A stretch of DNA of 64,000 nt from contig OX579633.1 in NCBI GenBank assembly GCA_951230915.1, positions 19,192,574 through 19,256,573 on the forward strand, written 5' to 3'. The stretch is from Antitrichia curtipendula (taxonomy: Eukaryota; Streptophyta; Bryopsida; Hypnales; Leucodontaceae). Under the pieces are notes generated by a model, which saw only the letters and a list, made by a program, of their open reading frames with translations, was not told where the DNA came from and made no database searches. Position numbers and translations under genes: made by a program. Positions 21,701 through 32,039 of this stretch are shown here, one piece after another; position 1 is the stretch's first letter; every line of letters starts with the position of its first letter.

Positions 21701-24142
21701 TTTGGAATATTAAGATATATCAAAGCTTAAATTTAAACAAAGAGATGACAATAATTGATCTCTTAGTAGAATTTAACATTGTGGGCTTACAACGGGAAAA
21801 TACATGAGGGAAGTGACATGTCAAGCTAACTATTAATAATGAAACCACCTCTAGGAGACAAAAAAATATGAACAGAGAAAACATTCATGTGTTGTAGTAA
21901 TGAAGTCAAATATAAGTATTGAATTGATGACTTTATACAAGAGATGAGCTCACATTAGAAGCTTCGATCTTTTTTTTCAAATCCTTTGCACCACATAATC
22001 TCAACAAAAAACTACTTTCATTTTCTCTGTTTAGAATCAAATTAATTCTGCACATCTCGACAACAACATACTCAAAGTCATTGACTTGGAATTGTTGTCA
22101 AATAGAAAGGCAAGCCAATATTGAATACTTATTTTCTTGAAATGAGACATGCCCGATACAAAGCACTCACATGCACACTAAAAAACACATTGTGTTGACC
22201 TAAAAAAGATAATCCAAAAAGCAAAAGTTCTAGAGAAAGATCATGGCCCTACAACATGAGGAAGGTTCTCTAGATGGAAGTGATCACCTCTTAACGTATT
22301 TTTGGGCACCATTATCATCCCACTCCAGCTCAAAAGTATTAGTTTTGCAATTGTAGTCCACAATCAAACAAGGAGCCCAAATGAACCTTTTGGACTCTAT
22401 AAGATAATATCTTGAACGAGCTTTAACTCCTCTCTCGCCCCTTTTACGTGCCTTGCCAACGACATTCAAGTCAATTAATTACTAGTGCAAATCAAACATA
22501 CTCACATTATTAGAAATAAAGTTGTTGACCATGTATTAGATACTGCAGGACAACAACCATTTACATCATTGTAATGCACATATACTATTCAAGAGGTATT
22601 TAGAGAATAAAACTTTTGCAATTGATCCATTATTCCAATTCTTTCAATCTCAAATTTGATGGGTTGTAAACATCAACAAAAGAATATACCACATAATCTA
22701 AAATACTTATTTTTGAGTAAAAGTATCCTTTGAGATTGAAATAATGCTCACAAAAAAATAACTTCATATTATCATAATGGAGCAATCATTTAGCAATTAT
22801 GACTTAAATATAATAATTATTTCCATATTCTAAATTAAGGTATATTCACACTTGGTGTTAGGGGTGATGTTTGCAAAGTGAATCTAGTTTAGATGTAGGT
22901 CTAAATTTGTTCCTACAGCCCTCAATAACAACACTCTTTAGCAACAAGTGCTTAGACATACCTTAATTTGCTTCAACCATACTTGAAAGACAATTCTTAA
23001 ACAATGACCGGGGTTTTATGTAAGATGTTCGTAGACTAATACTCCACTTCAAAGATGAGGCCACTCACCTCCTCGAGATCCTTAGCTGGATACTTGAGAT
23101 CCACTAGAGGATTGTCAAAGTAATAGAGAGGCATGTTGATGGCTGTTTTCACTTTGTCGAGAGTAAAAATCTGGCGTGCAAAATATTCTGTAGGTGCATT
23201 CACTGTCTCTGGAATAGGATCCACTGTCCAATTCTCCACAAACTCCATGTGATTGAGGTCTTTGTACTCTATAAACTTCTTGACGTCGTGCTTGAAGATC
23301 AACCAAAGCGGTGGGCGTGGTGGATAACTGCCAAACCTCTCCTCGGGTACAAATCTTTCGTCAGCACTACGCTCCATCCGCTTGCTTTCTCGATGGATCT
23401 GGGATTGCTTCTCAAAAACCTTCGAAGCGAGAAGGATTGAGTCTCTTGAAATTTGGGAGCGCCCATCGTGAACAGCTTCCACATCGTGCACAAACGAAAT
23501 CTCCTTCCTGCGTGCATCACGAAACTCCGCCAATACTGGATCGGGCTTGCCGTCATACTGTTCCCCTTCTTCCTCTTCTTCGACAACTTCATACTCATCA
23601 TGTTCGGCAAACATCACTTTGTTGGGAGTAGGCAGAATGCTAAATCGTACACTTGAATCTTCTTCCATCATCTTGGAGTCAAACTCCTCTTTGAACTGGC
23701 ATTCAACCAAAGTGCTTTTTTTCTTCTTGCGTTTCTTCAGTACTGATGGGGTTTCAGGACCTAGATCCTTGGAACAACTACTACCCTCCAAATTCTCCAT
23801 TTCTGTATCTTGAGACTTCTTGGGTTTTGCGAAAAATGGATTTCTACCGTTCAACAACGATGGAGGGATCGCAATCGAGTAGGGAGCAGGAACACCAGGG
23901 AACCAAGTCGTTTCTTGAATGGGTTCGAGACTCGCAACATCATATAAACTCCTACGATCGTCATCCTTGTCCGGAGCAGTGGGAGGAGAATCTGGAAGAA
24001 TGGGAGGCGCTTCTTCTGTCGATATGTGTGGGGCTTCTCCTGGCACAGATGAGCTCGGGATTTTCCGCAAGTACAGCGGTGTAAAATGTATCTTCTTCTT
24101 CTGACTCGTCCCGGGAAACGACTTTCGCCTCTTCGGCGCCAT
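116..24142 (-). CDS. Axonemal inner-arm dynein heavy chain, N-terminal two thirds (partial, 32 exons)
   Basis: Force-generating ATPase of single-headed inner dynein arms in the sperm flagellum. I assembled 32 exons by hand; every intron is GT-AG and the exon phases agree throughout, giving about 2,837 residues. Order: long tail, linker, AAA1 (GPAGTGKT), AAA2, AAA3 (GPTGTGKT), AAA4 (GVGGGGRQS) and the start of the region after it. The gene is cut by the left edge before the stalk, AAA5, AAA6 and C-terminus; such chains usually total about 4,000-4,300 residues. The start is the ATG at 24,142 (MAPKRRKS); an in-frame TGA at 24,179-24,181 excludes an upstream start. No frameshift or stop interrupts the reading, so the gene looks functional. 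Motor blocks such as [12 protein letters not shown] and [20 protein letters not shown] are typical of inner-arm dyneins (DNAH1/3/6/7/12 group). I cannot assign the subgroup without a tree. Confidence 0.95.
655..811. mobile_element. MITE family B, copy 1 (dynein intron 31)
   Basis: Short element with inverted ends related to GTTAAAATGGC(A/G)TATTCCA. The interior carries the family motif TGCGGTCTGAAATCTAT. Three further copies lie at 5.7, 11.4 and 11.9 kb, all in introns of the same gene. There is no coding capacity. Confidence 0.65.
1182..1517. mobile_element. MITE family E, copy 1 (dynein intron 30)
   Basis: The inverted ends start CATTAGAA and finish TTCTAATG. GC-rich outer parts (GGCCCTCTAAGGGGCC and GGGCCTGAAACAGCCC) flank an A-rich centre of AAAATAAAAAT repeats. 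A second copy with the same plan is at 12,572-12,850. It is non-coding. Confidence 0.65.
2351..5421 (-). other. Dynein AAA3 module and lead-in to AAA4 (exons 25-29)
   Basis: Exons at 5,111-5,421, 4,658-4,764, 3,903-4,069, 3,147-3,360 and 2,351-2,772 (residues about 2,197-2,604). The AAA3 P-loop GPTGTGKT (near 2,295) is split by the intron between 5,111 and 4,764. Walker B is [10 protein letters not shown] (near 2,362), and the sensor region is [23 protein letters not shown]3 is a regulatory ATP site in dyneins, and its loop is canonical here, so it should bind nucleotide. Confidence 0.93.
3087..3113 (+). repeat. Short telomere-like repeat in dynein intron
   Basis: About three degenerate CCCTAAA units, the plant telomere heptamer, in intron 28. 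Similar patches occur at 9,524-9,555 and 19,840-19,870. They may be insertion scars or the 'telo-box' class of short interstitial motifs; there are too few units for a true telomere remnant. Confidence 0.6.
5662..5817. mobile_element. MITE family B, copy 2 (dynein intron 24)
   Basis: Inverted ends ATTGTTAAAATGGCAGTATT and AATATCGCCATTTTAACAAA pair over about 20 bases. The interior again has the ATAGATTTCAGATTGCAC block of the family. It is non-coding and about 155 bp long. Confidence 0.75.
6060..8215 (-). other. Dynein AAA2 module (exons 21-24)
   Basis: Exons at 7,909-8,215, 7,346-7,657, 7,112-7,216 and 6,060-6,526 (residues about 1,800-2,197). The AAA2 loop is [20 protein letters not shown] near residue 1,920; GYSYGAKT has alanine where the P-loop consensus has glycine before the lysine. 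Walker B reads [10 protein letters not shown] and continues [20 protein letters not shown]. The conserved [16 protein letters not shown] follows on exon 24. Family knowledge: AAA2 binds ATP but does not drive the cycle. The altered loop is read directly; its effect is unknown. Confidence 0.93.
8794..10152 (-). other. Dynein AAA1 catalytic module (exons 18-20)
   Basis: Exons at 9,971-10,152, 9,263-9,435 and 8,794-9,095 (residues about 1,581-1,800). [14 protein letters not shown] leads to the P-loop GPAGTGKTET (near 1,638), which is split by an intron after its second glycine. Walker B is [13 protein letters not shown] (near 1,690), and sensor I is [18 protein letters not shown] (near 1,741). 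All catalytic residues expected of the main dynein ATPase site are present, so the motor should be active. Confidence 0.95.
9524..9555 (+). repeat. Short telomere-like repeat in dynein intron
   Basis: Degenerate CCCTAAA/TCCTAAA units in intron 18. This is the second of three such patches inside the gene. Confidence 0.5.
11351..11541. mobile_element. MITE family B, copy 3 (dynein intron 16)
   Basis: Near-perfect terminal inverted repeat: GGGAATTTTGTTAAAATGGC at the left, GCCATTTTAACAAAATTCCC at the right. This is the best-preserved member and defines the family ends. The interior is non-coding and includes GGTCTGAAAATGGCG. Confidence 0.85.
11828..12036. mobile_element. MITE family B, copy 4 (dynein intron 15)
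   Basis: The left end is GGCAATTTCATTAAAATGGC, the right end ATTATAAACAAAATTCTCC. The interior has two tandem copies of the ATAGATTTCA-AACCGCACGGT block, so this copy is longer than copy 2. It is separated from copy 3 by exon 16 only. Confidence 0.7.
12572..12850. mobile_element. MITE family E, copy 2 (dynein intron 14)
   Basis: Ends CATTAGAGGAGTTTTGG and CCGAAAACTCCTCTAATG are inverted repeats. A run of 28-30 T sits in the middle, followed by a perfect 11-bp hairpin at 12,729-12,759 (GTCGACGTGGC and its complement, 9-base loop). Outer parts are GC-rich, unlike the surrounding intron. It shares its plan with the copy at 1,182-1,517. Confidence 0.75.
13937..14560. mobile_element. Element family F, interrupted by a family A MITE (dynein intron 13)
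   Basis: The left part (13,937-14,029, starting GTTAGCATGTGAAT and rich in AAGCCTAAGAG) and the right part (14,442-14,560, ending ATGCACTCACACACTAAC) are inverted relatives of each other. Between them sits a complete family A element, so this is a nested insertion: F came first, A second. A related family F copy appears to lie at 24,335-25,012. Confidence 0.6.
14030..14441. mobile_element. MITE family A, copy 1
   Basis: About 412 bp with terminal inverted repeats AAGGTAGTGTGCTCTAAAAG and CTTTAAGAGCATACTACCTT. Related copies occur at 16,343-16,672, 42,498-42,907, 43,343-43,541 (truncated) and 53,729-54,139. A shared internal landmark is TTGTTTTTCTATTGCAAGAG. It is non-coding. Confidence 0.85.
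15835..15990 (+). repeat. Degenerate GGATACAAATATGAATAT simple repeat
   Basis: Purine/AT-rich array of interspersed GGATAC, AAATAT and GAATAT units inside dynein intron 11. It produces a spurious repetitive reading frame and has no gene content. Confidence 0.7.
16300..16811. mobile_element. Inverted-repeat element interrupted by a family A MITE (dynein intron 11)
   Basis: The left end GTAGAACCTCTCTTAGTG (16,300 onward) is answered at the right by TAAGAGAGGATGCAC and AAAGGTTCTACC (to 16,811). The family A copy at 16,343-16,672 lies within it. This is a second nested insertion in the same gene. Confidence 0.5.
16343..16672. mobile_element. MITE family A, diverged copy (nested)
   Basis: The ends CTAAGGTAACAGGCTCGAG and TATGGACATGTTACCTTA are inverted. 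The interior shares AAAAAATATGAAACGACTTA with other family A copies (AAAATATGAAACCACTTGTG). It is shorter than copy 1. Confidence 0.6.
19840..19870 (+). repeat. Short telomere-like repeat in dynein intron
   Basis: AACCCTAAACCCTAAAAACC followed by a further CTAAAA. It lies in intron 5, close to the exon 6 acceptor. It is the cleanest of the three CCCTAAA patches. Confidence 0.6.
20087..24142 (-). other. Dynein N-terminal tail (exons 1-5)
   Basis: Exons at 23,069-24,142, 22,288-22,451, 21,954-22,047, 21,077-21,351 and 20,087-20,341 (residues 1-621). Exon 1 encodes 358 residues: a very basic start ([15 protein letters not shown]), a proline-rich stretch, a KKRKKKK patch and an acidic patch ([13 protein letters not shown]), largely of low complexity. 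Exons 2-3 read [20 protein letters not shown] and [17 protein letters not shown], which resembles a small beta-rich segment I associate with some inner-arm chains. The tail normally binds actin and centrin/p28 light chains and docks the arm. The join of exons 4 and 5 (CCA AG / A CAA) is my choice on phase and acceptor quality and is the least certain. Confidence 0.8.
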
Positions 24143-24334
24143 CGCAGGGATTGAATGGATCTCAAACAAATCGCTCAATCAGGAACGCCATTGTCACTGC
24201 TGGAGATCCACAAAGCGTAGGCACAAAGGGAAGCAGCCACTGGGCTAACTTAGGCAGGAACCTCGCGCAGTGTGTTGTTGGCCCAAATAGCATTCGTAGC
24301 GTTTGTAGCATTTGGGACTACATCCTCTGCACAT

Positions 24335-25012
24335 TAATGATGCTAGTGTGTGAGCATGTGAGCCTTGAGCATATGGACTAGTTAATTGTAAAGTAGGCTA
24401 AGTTATTAAAAATAATCATTGGTTCGGACTTATTGAGCCGTTGGCAGTGACAATGGTACTGACTTGCAATTATTTTTTGCCATGACTTGGCTTACTTTGC
24501 AATTACTTGACATAATCTCAATGTAGGAGAGTTGAGATGTTTGACTTTCTTGGCTGCTTAACCAATCAAAACATGCTACAATATAAAAACTCTCCATGTT
24601 AGGTGGATTCATACTCAGTAAGTTAATACCAATTGGTAGTAGTAGAGATTTCTTTTAGATTTCTTTCACTACTAGACCAATGAAATTTCTACTTCATATC
24701 TACCTTGTTGAAAATTTGCACAGTAAATTAGTGTGTATTATCCTTAATCAATTGAAACATGCCACAAAAACAAATTCTCCTACATTGAGATTATGTATAA
24801 ATACATATCTTACAAGCATTGAAGGTGCTTATAATATAAACACCTATAATATAGAATAAGTGAATAAGTGATATAATAAGTGATAAGTGTAAGTGAATAG
24901 GTGATATATCTAACATAGTTACATTGTAATCATAATAAGTTTCTATAATAGACACCTATAATATAGGTGTACAATCTTCTAGGCTTATGGGCTCACGCTA
25001 CTAGGCTCATAT
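24335..25012. mobile_element. Probable family F element upstream of the dynein start
   Basis: The left end has GATGCTAGTGTGTGAGCATG followed by TGAGCCTTGAGC, and the right end has AGGCTTATGGGCTCACGCTA in inverted sense. The interior carries repeated CACCTATAATATA palindromes and AATAAGTG units. The left end starts only about 190 bp upstream of the dynein ATG, so it probably lies in that gene's promoter region. Confidence 0.45.
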
Positions 25013-28000
25013 AATAACAACCTTTGTCTACACATTAAAATTCAACTACTCCTTTATCATTTTTTCCATTCTATTAATTAATTTAGGTAATTGCAAACTA
25101 TAAGAGTAGTATTAAAAAGCACTAACAATGTGATATTTTTCAAGAGTTGAGACTTTAGGGATCTTGAAAATTAAAGTGAATTAGTATTTTTAGAAGTAAA
25201 ATAAATATTTTCTATTGGATTTCATCTCAGATTATACATTATACATTAGAAAAAAAATTCAAATATTGTAAACTGAATTCAAGAGTATTTAGTATTTTTG
25301 GATGAATAAAAAATCCTATAACAACTCCATTAAATGTAAAAAGTACAAAAAGTGCAATATATATGGGGACTGGGGAGTCTTCACTTGGGAAAACCATAAA
25401 AGATATAAAATGATTTTAAAAAGCAATTTTTGGATGGTTACAATGCCAAATGATTACTAAAATTAACAAATTATACTTTCAGATAATTAAATTTTTGAAA
25501 GAATGCTTTTTTATGCTTTTTTAATAATTTATTTTATTTTAAGTTTCCAGTCTTTTCATATTGAAATATTAGAAGTAGAAGCTAGTTTGAAATTGTAACT
25601 CCAAAATTTTGGATTGGAGCTTAGATTTTTAAGCAAATTGTCCCCAAATTTCAATTTTGCATACTATTGGTATTTTTTATACAAAAATATAGTACACTAT
25701 AGTCTGCAATCACCCATTTCCAAACTAGATTGAAAAGTTGTCACAGAGACACTTAACAAATGGAAAGAAATAAGTGCTAAGCCTCCCAACCTTCTTACCT
25801 TCCTCTTATTTTTCAAAATGAGTTAGATAGAAGGAGATATTAGATTCTCAAATAACTAAATATCTTTCTTCCTACAATCCATCAATTATGTCTCTAATTT
25901 GCCTCACATCAATTTTTTAAAATTCTATTTTATAGATTCTGCTTGTTCTTAAGCTGTAAGTAGACATCCAAGATTCAAAAATATTACAATAATGTTCAAA
26001 CTATCACTAAATTAGACAGCACAAAACAATAAAGTTTTCTATTTTTGTATCACATAGGAGCAATTTCAACAAGTCTTAGCATCTTCTCAAAAGAAATGGA
26101 CTTGTATGGATAGATTCTTACCAGCTCTAGACATGACCATTGTCACAACATTTTTTTCCGTTTTTCCCCTCATCTAAACTCTAAAGAATACAATCCACAT
26201 GTGCAACCAAAAGAATACCTTCCAACGCCATGTACTCCAAATTTTGCATACTCAACTACCAAAAGATCTCCACATCCAATCTCTCAAAAAAAATTAGTTG
26301 CAGTAGAAGTACCACCTACTTCCACTAGATCAATCACTGTACCTGCTAAAATATCAAAATTTCAAGAAACTTGACACTATTTCAAACACCAATCCAGCAC
26401 CTTCAATCTCTACTAGTCCTAGTTTTATAGCTTAATTTTCTTGAATTTTCATATATATCTAACAAATATATCTATATCAACACGAAAACAGAAGCAAACA
26501 AATCTCAAATTATTGTACTTACCTGCATGAATCATCAAATTATTGTACTTGCCTTCCTGAATCATCACAAGTCCTCTCTTGGGCCACAACAACCACCAAT
26601 ACAATTGTTCCATTTGCCATCCAACTTGACCTAGAAAAGAAAAAGAAATAAAGAAAAGAACAAGCTATGGAAATATGGAATGCATGCAAGAATGGAGACT
26701 ATGGCAAGGGATTGTGGCAGACTCTGAGAATGAAACCTTTGACAAGGTGGCTCCGACATTTTCGCATGGCAAAGTGGCATAAAACTCTTTAAACATCAAT
26801 CCAACGATTAAACTCTGCTTTCAACCGACACCAATTGATTTGGAGCACACTCTACAACACATAACTCCCTTATCAACTTCTTTTAATCAATTTTATAACA
26901 ATTTTTTTAATAAAAAAGTGTTTCAACAAAAAAATTGATTGCATTTTTCTACATAAAATTGATGCAAATCTATTTCAATTATTTTACAAATATGTCAATA
27001 AAATTGTCAGAAATCCACTATAAACCTTTGAATTTAATCACATTTTCAACATTTTTAAATGCACTAACAACATATTTCCAACATCAACATTAACAATTTT
27101 TAGTATCTTTTTTGACATTTGTATTTTGTAATTATCAAAAATTAATTTTCATACTACAAACATTCTTTATGCAATATTCTAATTTCTTTATATTTGAAGT
27201 TTGACTTCTTTAACATCTAATTGTGCATTTTGCATGCAACATTTTCTATGAGTTTCGTTAATTCTCATTATACTTCAAGACAACTTTCATTCAAATACAC
27301 AAATTAAAAAACTTGCTTCACAATTTCAAATGATTTCTTTTCTTTTGCTTTGAAACAATAACACTGAAAGTACTTCATCTAATCAATGTAGTGAAATTTC
27401 TATCACATTTTAATTTGATGTTTTACCTAGACATCAATGTTTCTTTGACAAATTTATTCTTTTTTTATTTTTACATATTATGTTCAAGAAATATTCTCCA
27501 AAAATACTATAAACACATCATTGCAAAGGTGTAATATTTTTTAAACATTTTTTATACAACATTCTAAAGATAAACATCTACAATTCTATCTTATGTAGAA
27601 GGATTCTTTGTCATCTATCAAGCACTTAGTTAGTGTCTGCAATGACAGTAAAAAGTTAAGCTAAATGCAAAAGATCATTTTTAGAATACAAAAATTTATG
27701 TTTTGATCCCACTAATGAACATAAATAGAAAGCTAATTGCTTTTCACTTCTATTAAATAGAACTAATTCTACGTAACACTAAAAAATTATGGAACAAAGT
27801 TTCATCAATTCAATTCAATATTGTCATGCAATGAAAATTCACCTCTTATTTTTCTCACTATACCCAAGGAGTTTGTGTTCGCCTTTAGACAGTCAATTTT
27901 AGCACCATCTAAATTACTAATTTTATAAATCTTCTAAACTAGTTTATATTTCTTTGTAGCCAGCCAACACTTAGTATACTTCAATTTATCATACTAACCC

Positions 28001-28689
28001 TTTAAGTTAGTTCTACCAATTTCATGAATCTTACAAACAAATTTCACTATATGAGTTGCCAATCATTAGTTTGCACTTTTATAAATTCACATTACTACAA
28101 CATTTTTAGTAAGTGAGTTTGAAATTATAGTTCCCACTTTTATAAACTTATCTTAACAAAATATTTTGAATACCTACCATTAGCATTATTCTTATTATTG
28201 TATTCATAGGGATGATATAATCAAGTGTAGATTCGATACTATAAAACTATTATTCATTTTTAAAGTGAAAATTCTATGAGTACTTTTCTATGCAATTTTA
28301 TGCTTGTCAAACATTTTAATACTTCAGAACTCAAATAAACTGCAATGTGGTAAACAATGTACAAAATCTGCCTCTTGATTAAATCAAATTGATGTTGATT
28401 TTTAAAAATTAAAATTATTGGTACTCAAGTAAATTATTATTGATTAGAATTAAAGTGCCATTAAATAGTAAAGTGTTTCTAGTCCCCTTATTCAAAAGCA
28501 TGTTCATCAAATAGAAATGACATTCTCAAACATTCTATCTACTATCTCTAAGATCATGGTCACTTTCTTCCAAATAGAGTAAAAATTAGTACAGTACAAT
28601 CATCTTTTGACCTTGGTAAAGTAGTGTCTCCCATCTTGTATGGACATCCTTGAAGCACAAAATGCGTGAACTCTCATTGGTTGCATCTA
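25013..28689. other. AT-rich intergenic region, no gene seen
   Basis: Very AT-rich with no convincing reading frame on either strand. The only structure noted is a 29-bp tandem duplication near 26,508-26,565 containing AATTATTGTACTT and TGAATCATCA. Confidence 0.6.
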
Positions 28690-29168
28690 AATAAGGTAAA
28701 ACAACCCATTGTGGTCAGAATTAGGAGTTTGGCCTCATGCCATTGCTGAAATTTTTCAATTTTTTTTCCACAGTAGTACAAGTGTGAGAAACAATGAGAG
28801 CAATTGAAATTATGTTTTTTTTGACAAAGTATGAATTTTTGAATTTTTGAAGTGTTCAATGCATCATGCCCAAAAGAGTCTGTACACTACCTTAGAACCA
28901 ACAAAATCTGAATCCATCATGCTCATTTTGCTCACCTAAAGCAATCATAGTATTTTCTAACATGGAAGGCCTAAAAAGTCAATTCTCACAATGAATTTAC
29001 ACTAAAAAATTTGAAAGTTCCTAATGAACCCACTAATCACTCAATTCCTGTCATGTAAAATATGTAATGTAATTAAAATCTCACAAATTGAACCCCCCCA
29101 TAATGGGATCATTTCCTAGGCGTCTACTATGGGTCATCTGACTACAATGGGCTATTCTACCTTAGAAC
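28690..29168. mobile_element. MITE family D, copy 1
   Basis: Ends TAAGGTAAAACAACCCATTG and CAATGGGCTATTCTACCTTA are inverted. A second copy in opposite orientation is at 61,068-61,556, sharing GGTCAGAATTAGGAGTTTG and the CATAATGGGATCATT/AATGGGATTATTCC segments. About 480 bp and non-coding. It lies close downstream of the broken receptor-kinase gene. Confidence 0.75.
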
Positions 29169-29780
29169 CAAAATTAACTTCAAGCAATTGTACACTAAAG
29201 TAGGTACCCCCAAAGCTGCCCTTTTATGCTACTATGCTTTATTACTATTATTAGACTATTCAAATTTTCATACTTTCTTGTAGGTAAGTGAAAGGAAGTT
29301 TTGCTATTATGCCTAGTTATTATTATTAGACTATTCAAATTTTCATATCTTCTTGTTGGCAAGTGAAAGAAGGTTCCAACGCAGTAATGAACACAACATT
29401 TGGATACTATTCACAAATGTGATGAAGGGTCTAAATTTTTTTTGTAGTTGCTCCAAAGTCATTTCTAATACATACACTAAGTGATAATAGAGGTTTTAGG
29501 CAATAAACTGATTTTTTACTCTAACATGATTAATGTACAATGCAATCTTAAGAAAATTAATTAATCCCTAAAGGACCAAGGAGGCCACTTTGGATTTTTT
29601 GAGATCTTGGGCAGGTTCTATTGACTTTATAATTTGAAATTTTTACATGAATTTTTTAAGATGGAAGCTTTTCATCATAATCTACACGTAAAATTTTGTT
29701 TCATATCATTCTAGTGAATATTGCAAAAGTTAAAAGTTTTTTTTCAAGTTCAATGTCAAAACTTGTAGCAAAAAATATAT

Positions 29781-31893
29781 CTTGTATATTGTACCAAATC
29801 CACCTTGTCCCAATTCATTTCTAGTATAAAAATCATAGGTGACAACTTTCAACTTAGTAAATGAGTAGAGGTTGGGCTTCACATCTTTCTTGTGTAGTTC
29901 TACAAAATACAACAATTTTTTATAAATAAATGATGTATTTTAATAATTTTTCAGAAGTAATAGATGCAATGTATAGCATGAATTGATAAATTTATAAATC
30001 AGGCTTACCAATTTAGAACTCACGTAGTAATGAAATTTTTTTCTTCAACTTTTGGATTACAAAGAATGCCATTATAAAGGCAAAAAGCACCACATGGCTT
30101 ATACTAGCAATGACACTTATTAGAGTTTTGTTTGTCTTTTGACAATATTGGGGGCTTGAACTATGCAAAGTCACATCATACAGGTAGTAGATATAAATTC
30201 CTACTTGTTTAAAGAATGGATTTTTTTAAATTCAAAATTCTATCGTGGATTATGTAATATATTTTTTTATCAAAATTTCATAATTTGAATCAATAAAACA
30301 TACATTAATTTTAAATAGAACTTAATCTACGTAATGGCAAATTTTGTCAATGATTACCTTCTAAAATAGACGATGATGCATTGACTTGACATATCAATTG
30401 TAATACTCTTATTTGCAGACTTTGGTTTGTGCAAATTGGATTTCTTCCTAAAAAGATTTTATTATTTGACAAAATCTTTGATTCACTAATACATAATGAG
30501 GGATCATTGGAAGGATAAAAACATGTGATTCTATTATATAAGAGTAAATTCAACTTGATTGTAGAAATCTTGACAATGTTTGGTAGATGCAATTTCAGTC
30601 TTGTAATATGGTTGGAATCCAAAATTCTGCACATGGAACAAACAATTATCAATGTTTTTGAAGTTTGAATTGTAAACTTCTGGTGATACTGGTGAATAAA
30701 AGTTACAAGACTTTAATTTTCATTAATTGAATGATAATTAAAGTGATGTCTTTGATACTATGTAACATTGAAGAAGGCAAATCTAGAGTTTACATGAGTC
30801 TAGTTTTTTTACTAAAACTTAATTCATTGTAAAGAATTAATTTGTAATACTAATTTAAAAAACTAGGAATCTATAGCATTGAGTATTAGTAATTGATTCA
30901 AAACAAATCATTCATTTTGCTCAAAAAATTTGAAAAGTAGTCTAATAATCATAATGCTATCATAAAAGAAATCAACAATAACTTACATTTCTTTTAGTTT
31001 TAGTAAATCCTATAATCATTCTAGAAATAATTAAAGTTTATTATTACGCATGAATCTACACACAAATTATAAACATGGATTAATTTCATTCTATTTGAGT
31101 AGACTAAAGACTATAAAAATCAAATGTAATGTATGGTATTTTCACTGTCTAATGAATAGATAAAAATCATGAAAACTTATGTATATTTCACACAAAAAAG
31201 ACAATATAAATAAATAATTATATATAAATATATACATTATTTATGAATCTTACGTTTATTAATTTGCTAAGATATTGGTAGCTAAAAATCTTGTGGGAAG
31301 CTTGCTATATTGTTGGAGTCCAAATAGGTGGACATAAAATTTACAAATAATTATTAGATATAAGTACTTAATTTTTTTCTTATTAAATTGATAGATACAA
31401 TGAAATTATAAATTGATCTAGAAATTTAAAGGAGAAAGAACATTAAAAAAGTTCTAATGACATTTTGTGTTTTAAATGCCTTGGAGAATTTTAGATTAAA
31501 TTTTTTTTATTGGAAACCTCATTATAAAATTATTTTGCACAAATCTGCAAAAAATACCTAATTGAGTGACATGATTTAGAGGTACTTTCATCACAATTAG
31601 ATGACATACACAAAATCCAATTTAGACAAATGATCAACAATTCAACATGCTAAATCATACATCAAAATTTATCTATACAAAATTCTAATATTCAATAATA
31701 AAAATATATAAAAATAACTTTTAAAACACATTACACAATGACAAATGTAGTCCTCAAGTCACATAGATTTGAAATTAGAGTCATGAAGATTAATAAAAGA
31801 GATATTGGTTATTTGATTATCAAGTTGCTTGACAAATCAACAATTTCCATGGACAAACTCTCAAGTGAAACTTCTCCTTCTAATTGATTGTGA
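29781..31893 (-). pseudogene. 3'-truncated LRR receptor-like kinase relic
   Basis: Fragments in the right order for an LRR receptor kinase. LRR pieces: NQLEGEVSLESLSMEIVDLS at about 31,815-31,893, LDSNNIASFPQDF at 31,282-31,325 (followed by a stop and a frameshift), and more near 30,347-30,652 ending FLGRNPICTN. A membrane segment (SHVVLFAFIMAFFVI, then QKLKKK) is at 30,022-30,155. The start of the kinase domain, KPNLYSFTKLKVVTYDF then NELGQGGFGTIYK (glycine loop), is at 29,781-29,900. The membrane and kinase exons could still be spliced in frame (donor GTGAGT, acceptor TTTTGTAG). No further kinase lobe is found downstream, there is no usable donor after the loop, and the LRR part is interrupted. 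I therefore call it a dead gene lacking its catalytic domain. Confidence 0.65.
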
Positions 31894-32039
31894 ACCACCA
31901 TACTGATTCACTTTTTAGATTATAAAAAATGTAAACATTATGGGTGAATTTGCAAGTCCGGAAGTGTTAGTACTCCGGAATAAGCCGTGACCACGATTTA
32001 GGGTTTTTTTCATGATATAGAGATAGGAACTTTAGGAAC

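Noticed and set aside
23249..24084. Several plus-strand frames of 60-112 codons
   Set aside because: They are antisense shadows of dynein exon 1, which has domain and splice support on the minus strand.
24143..24178. Extension of the dynein reading frame upstream to a start at 24,178
   Set aside because: The codon there is TTG, not ATG, and an in-frame TGA lies immediately upstream; the ATG at 24,142 is the first methionine.
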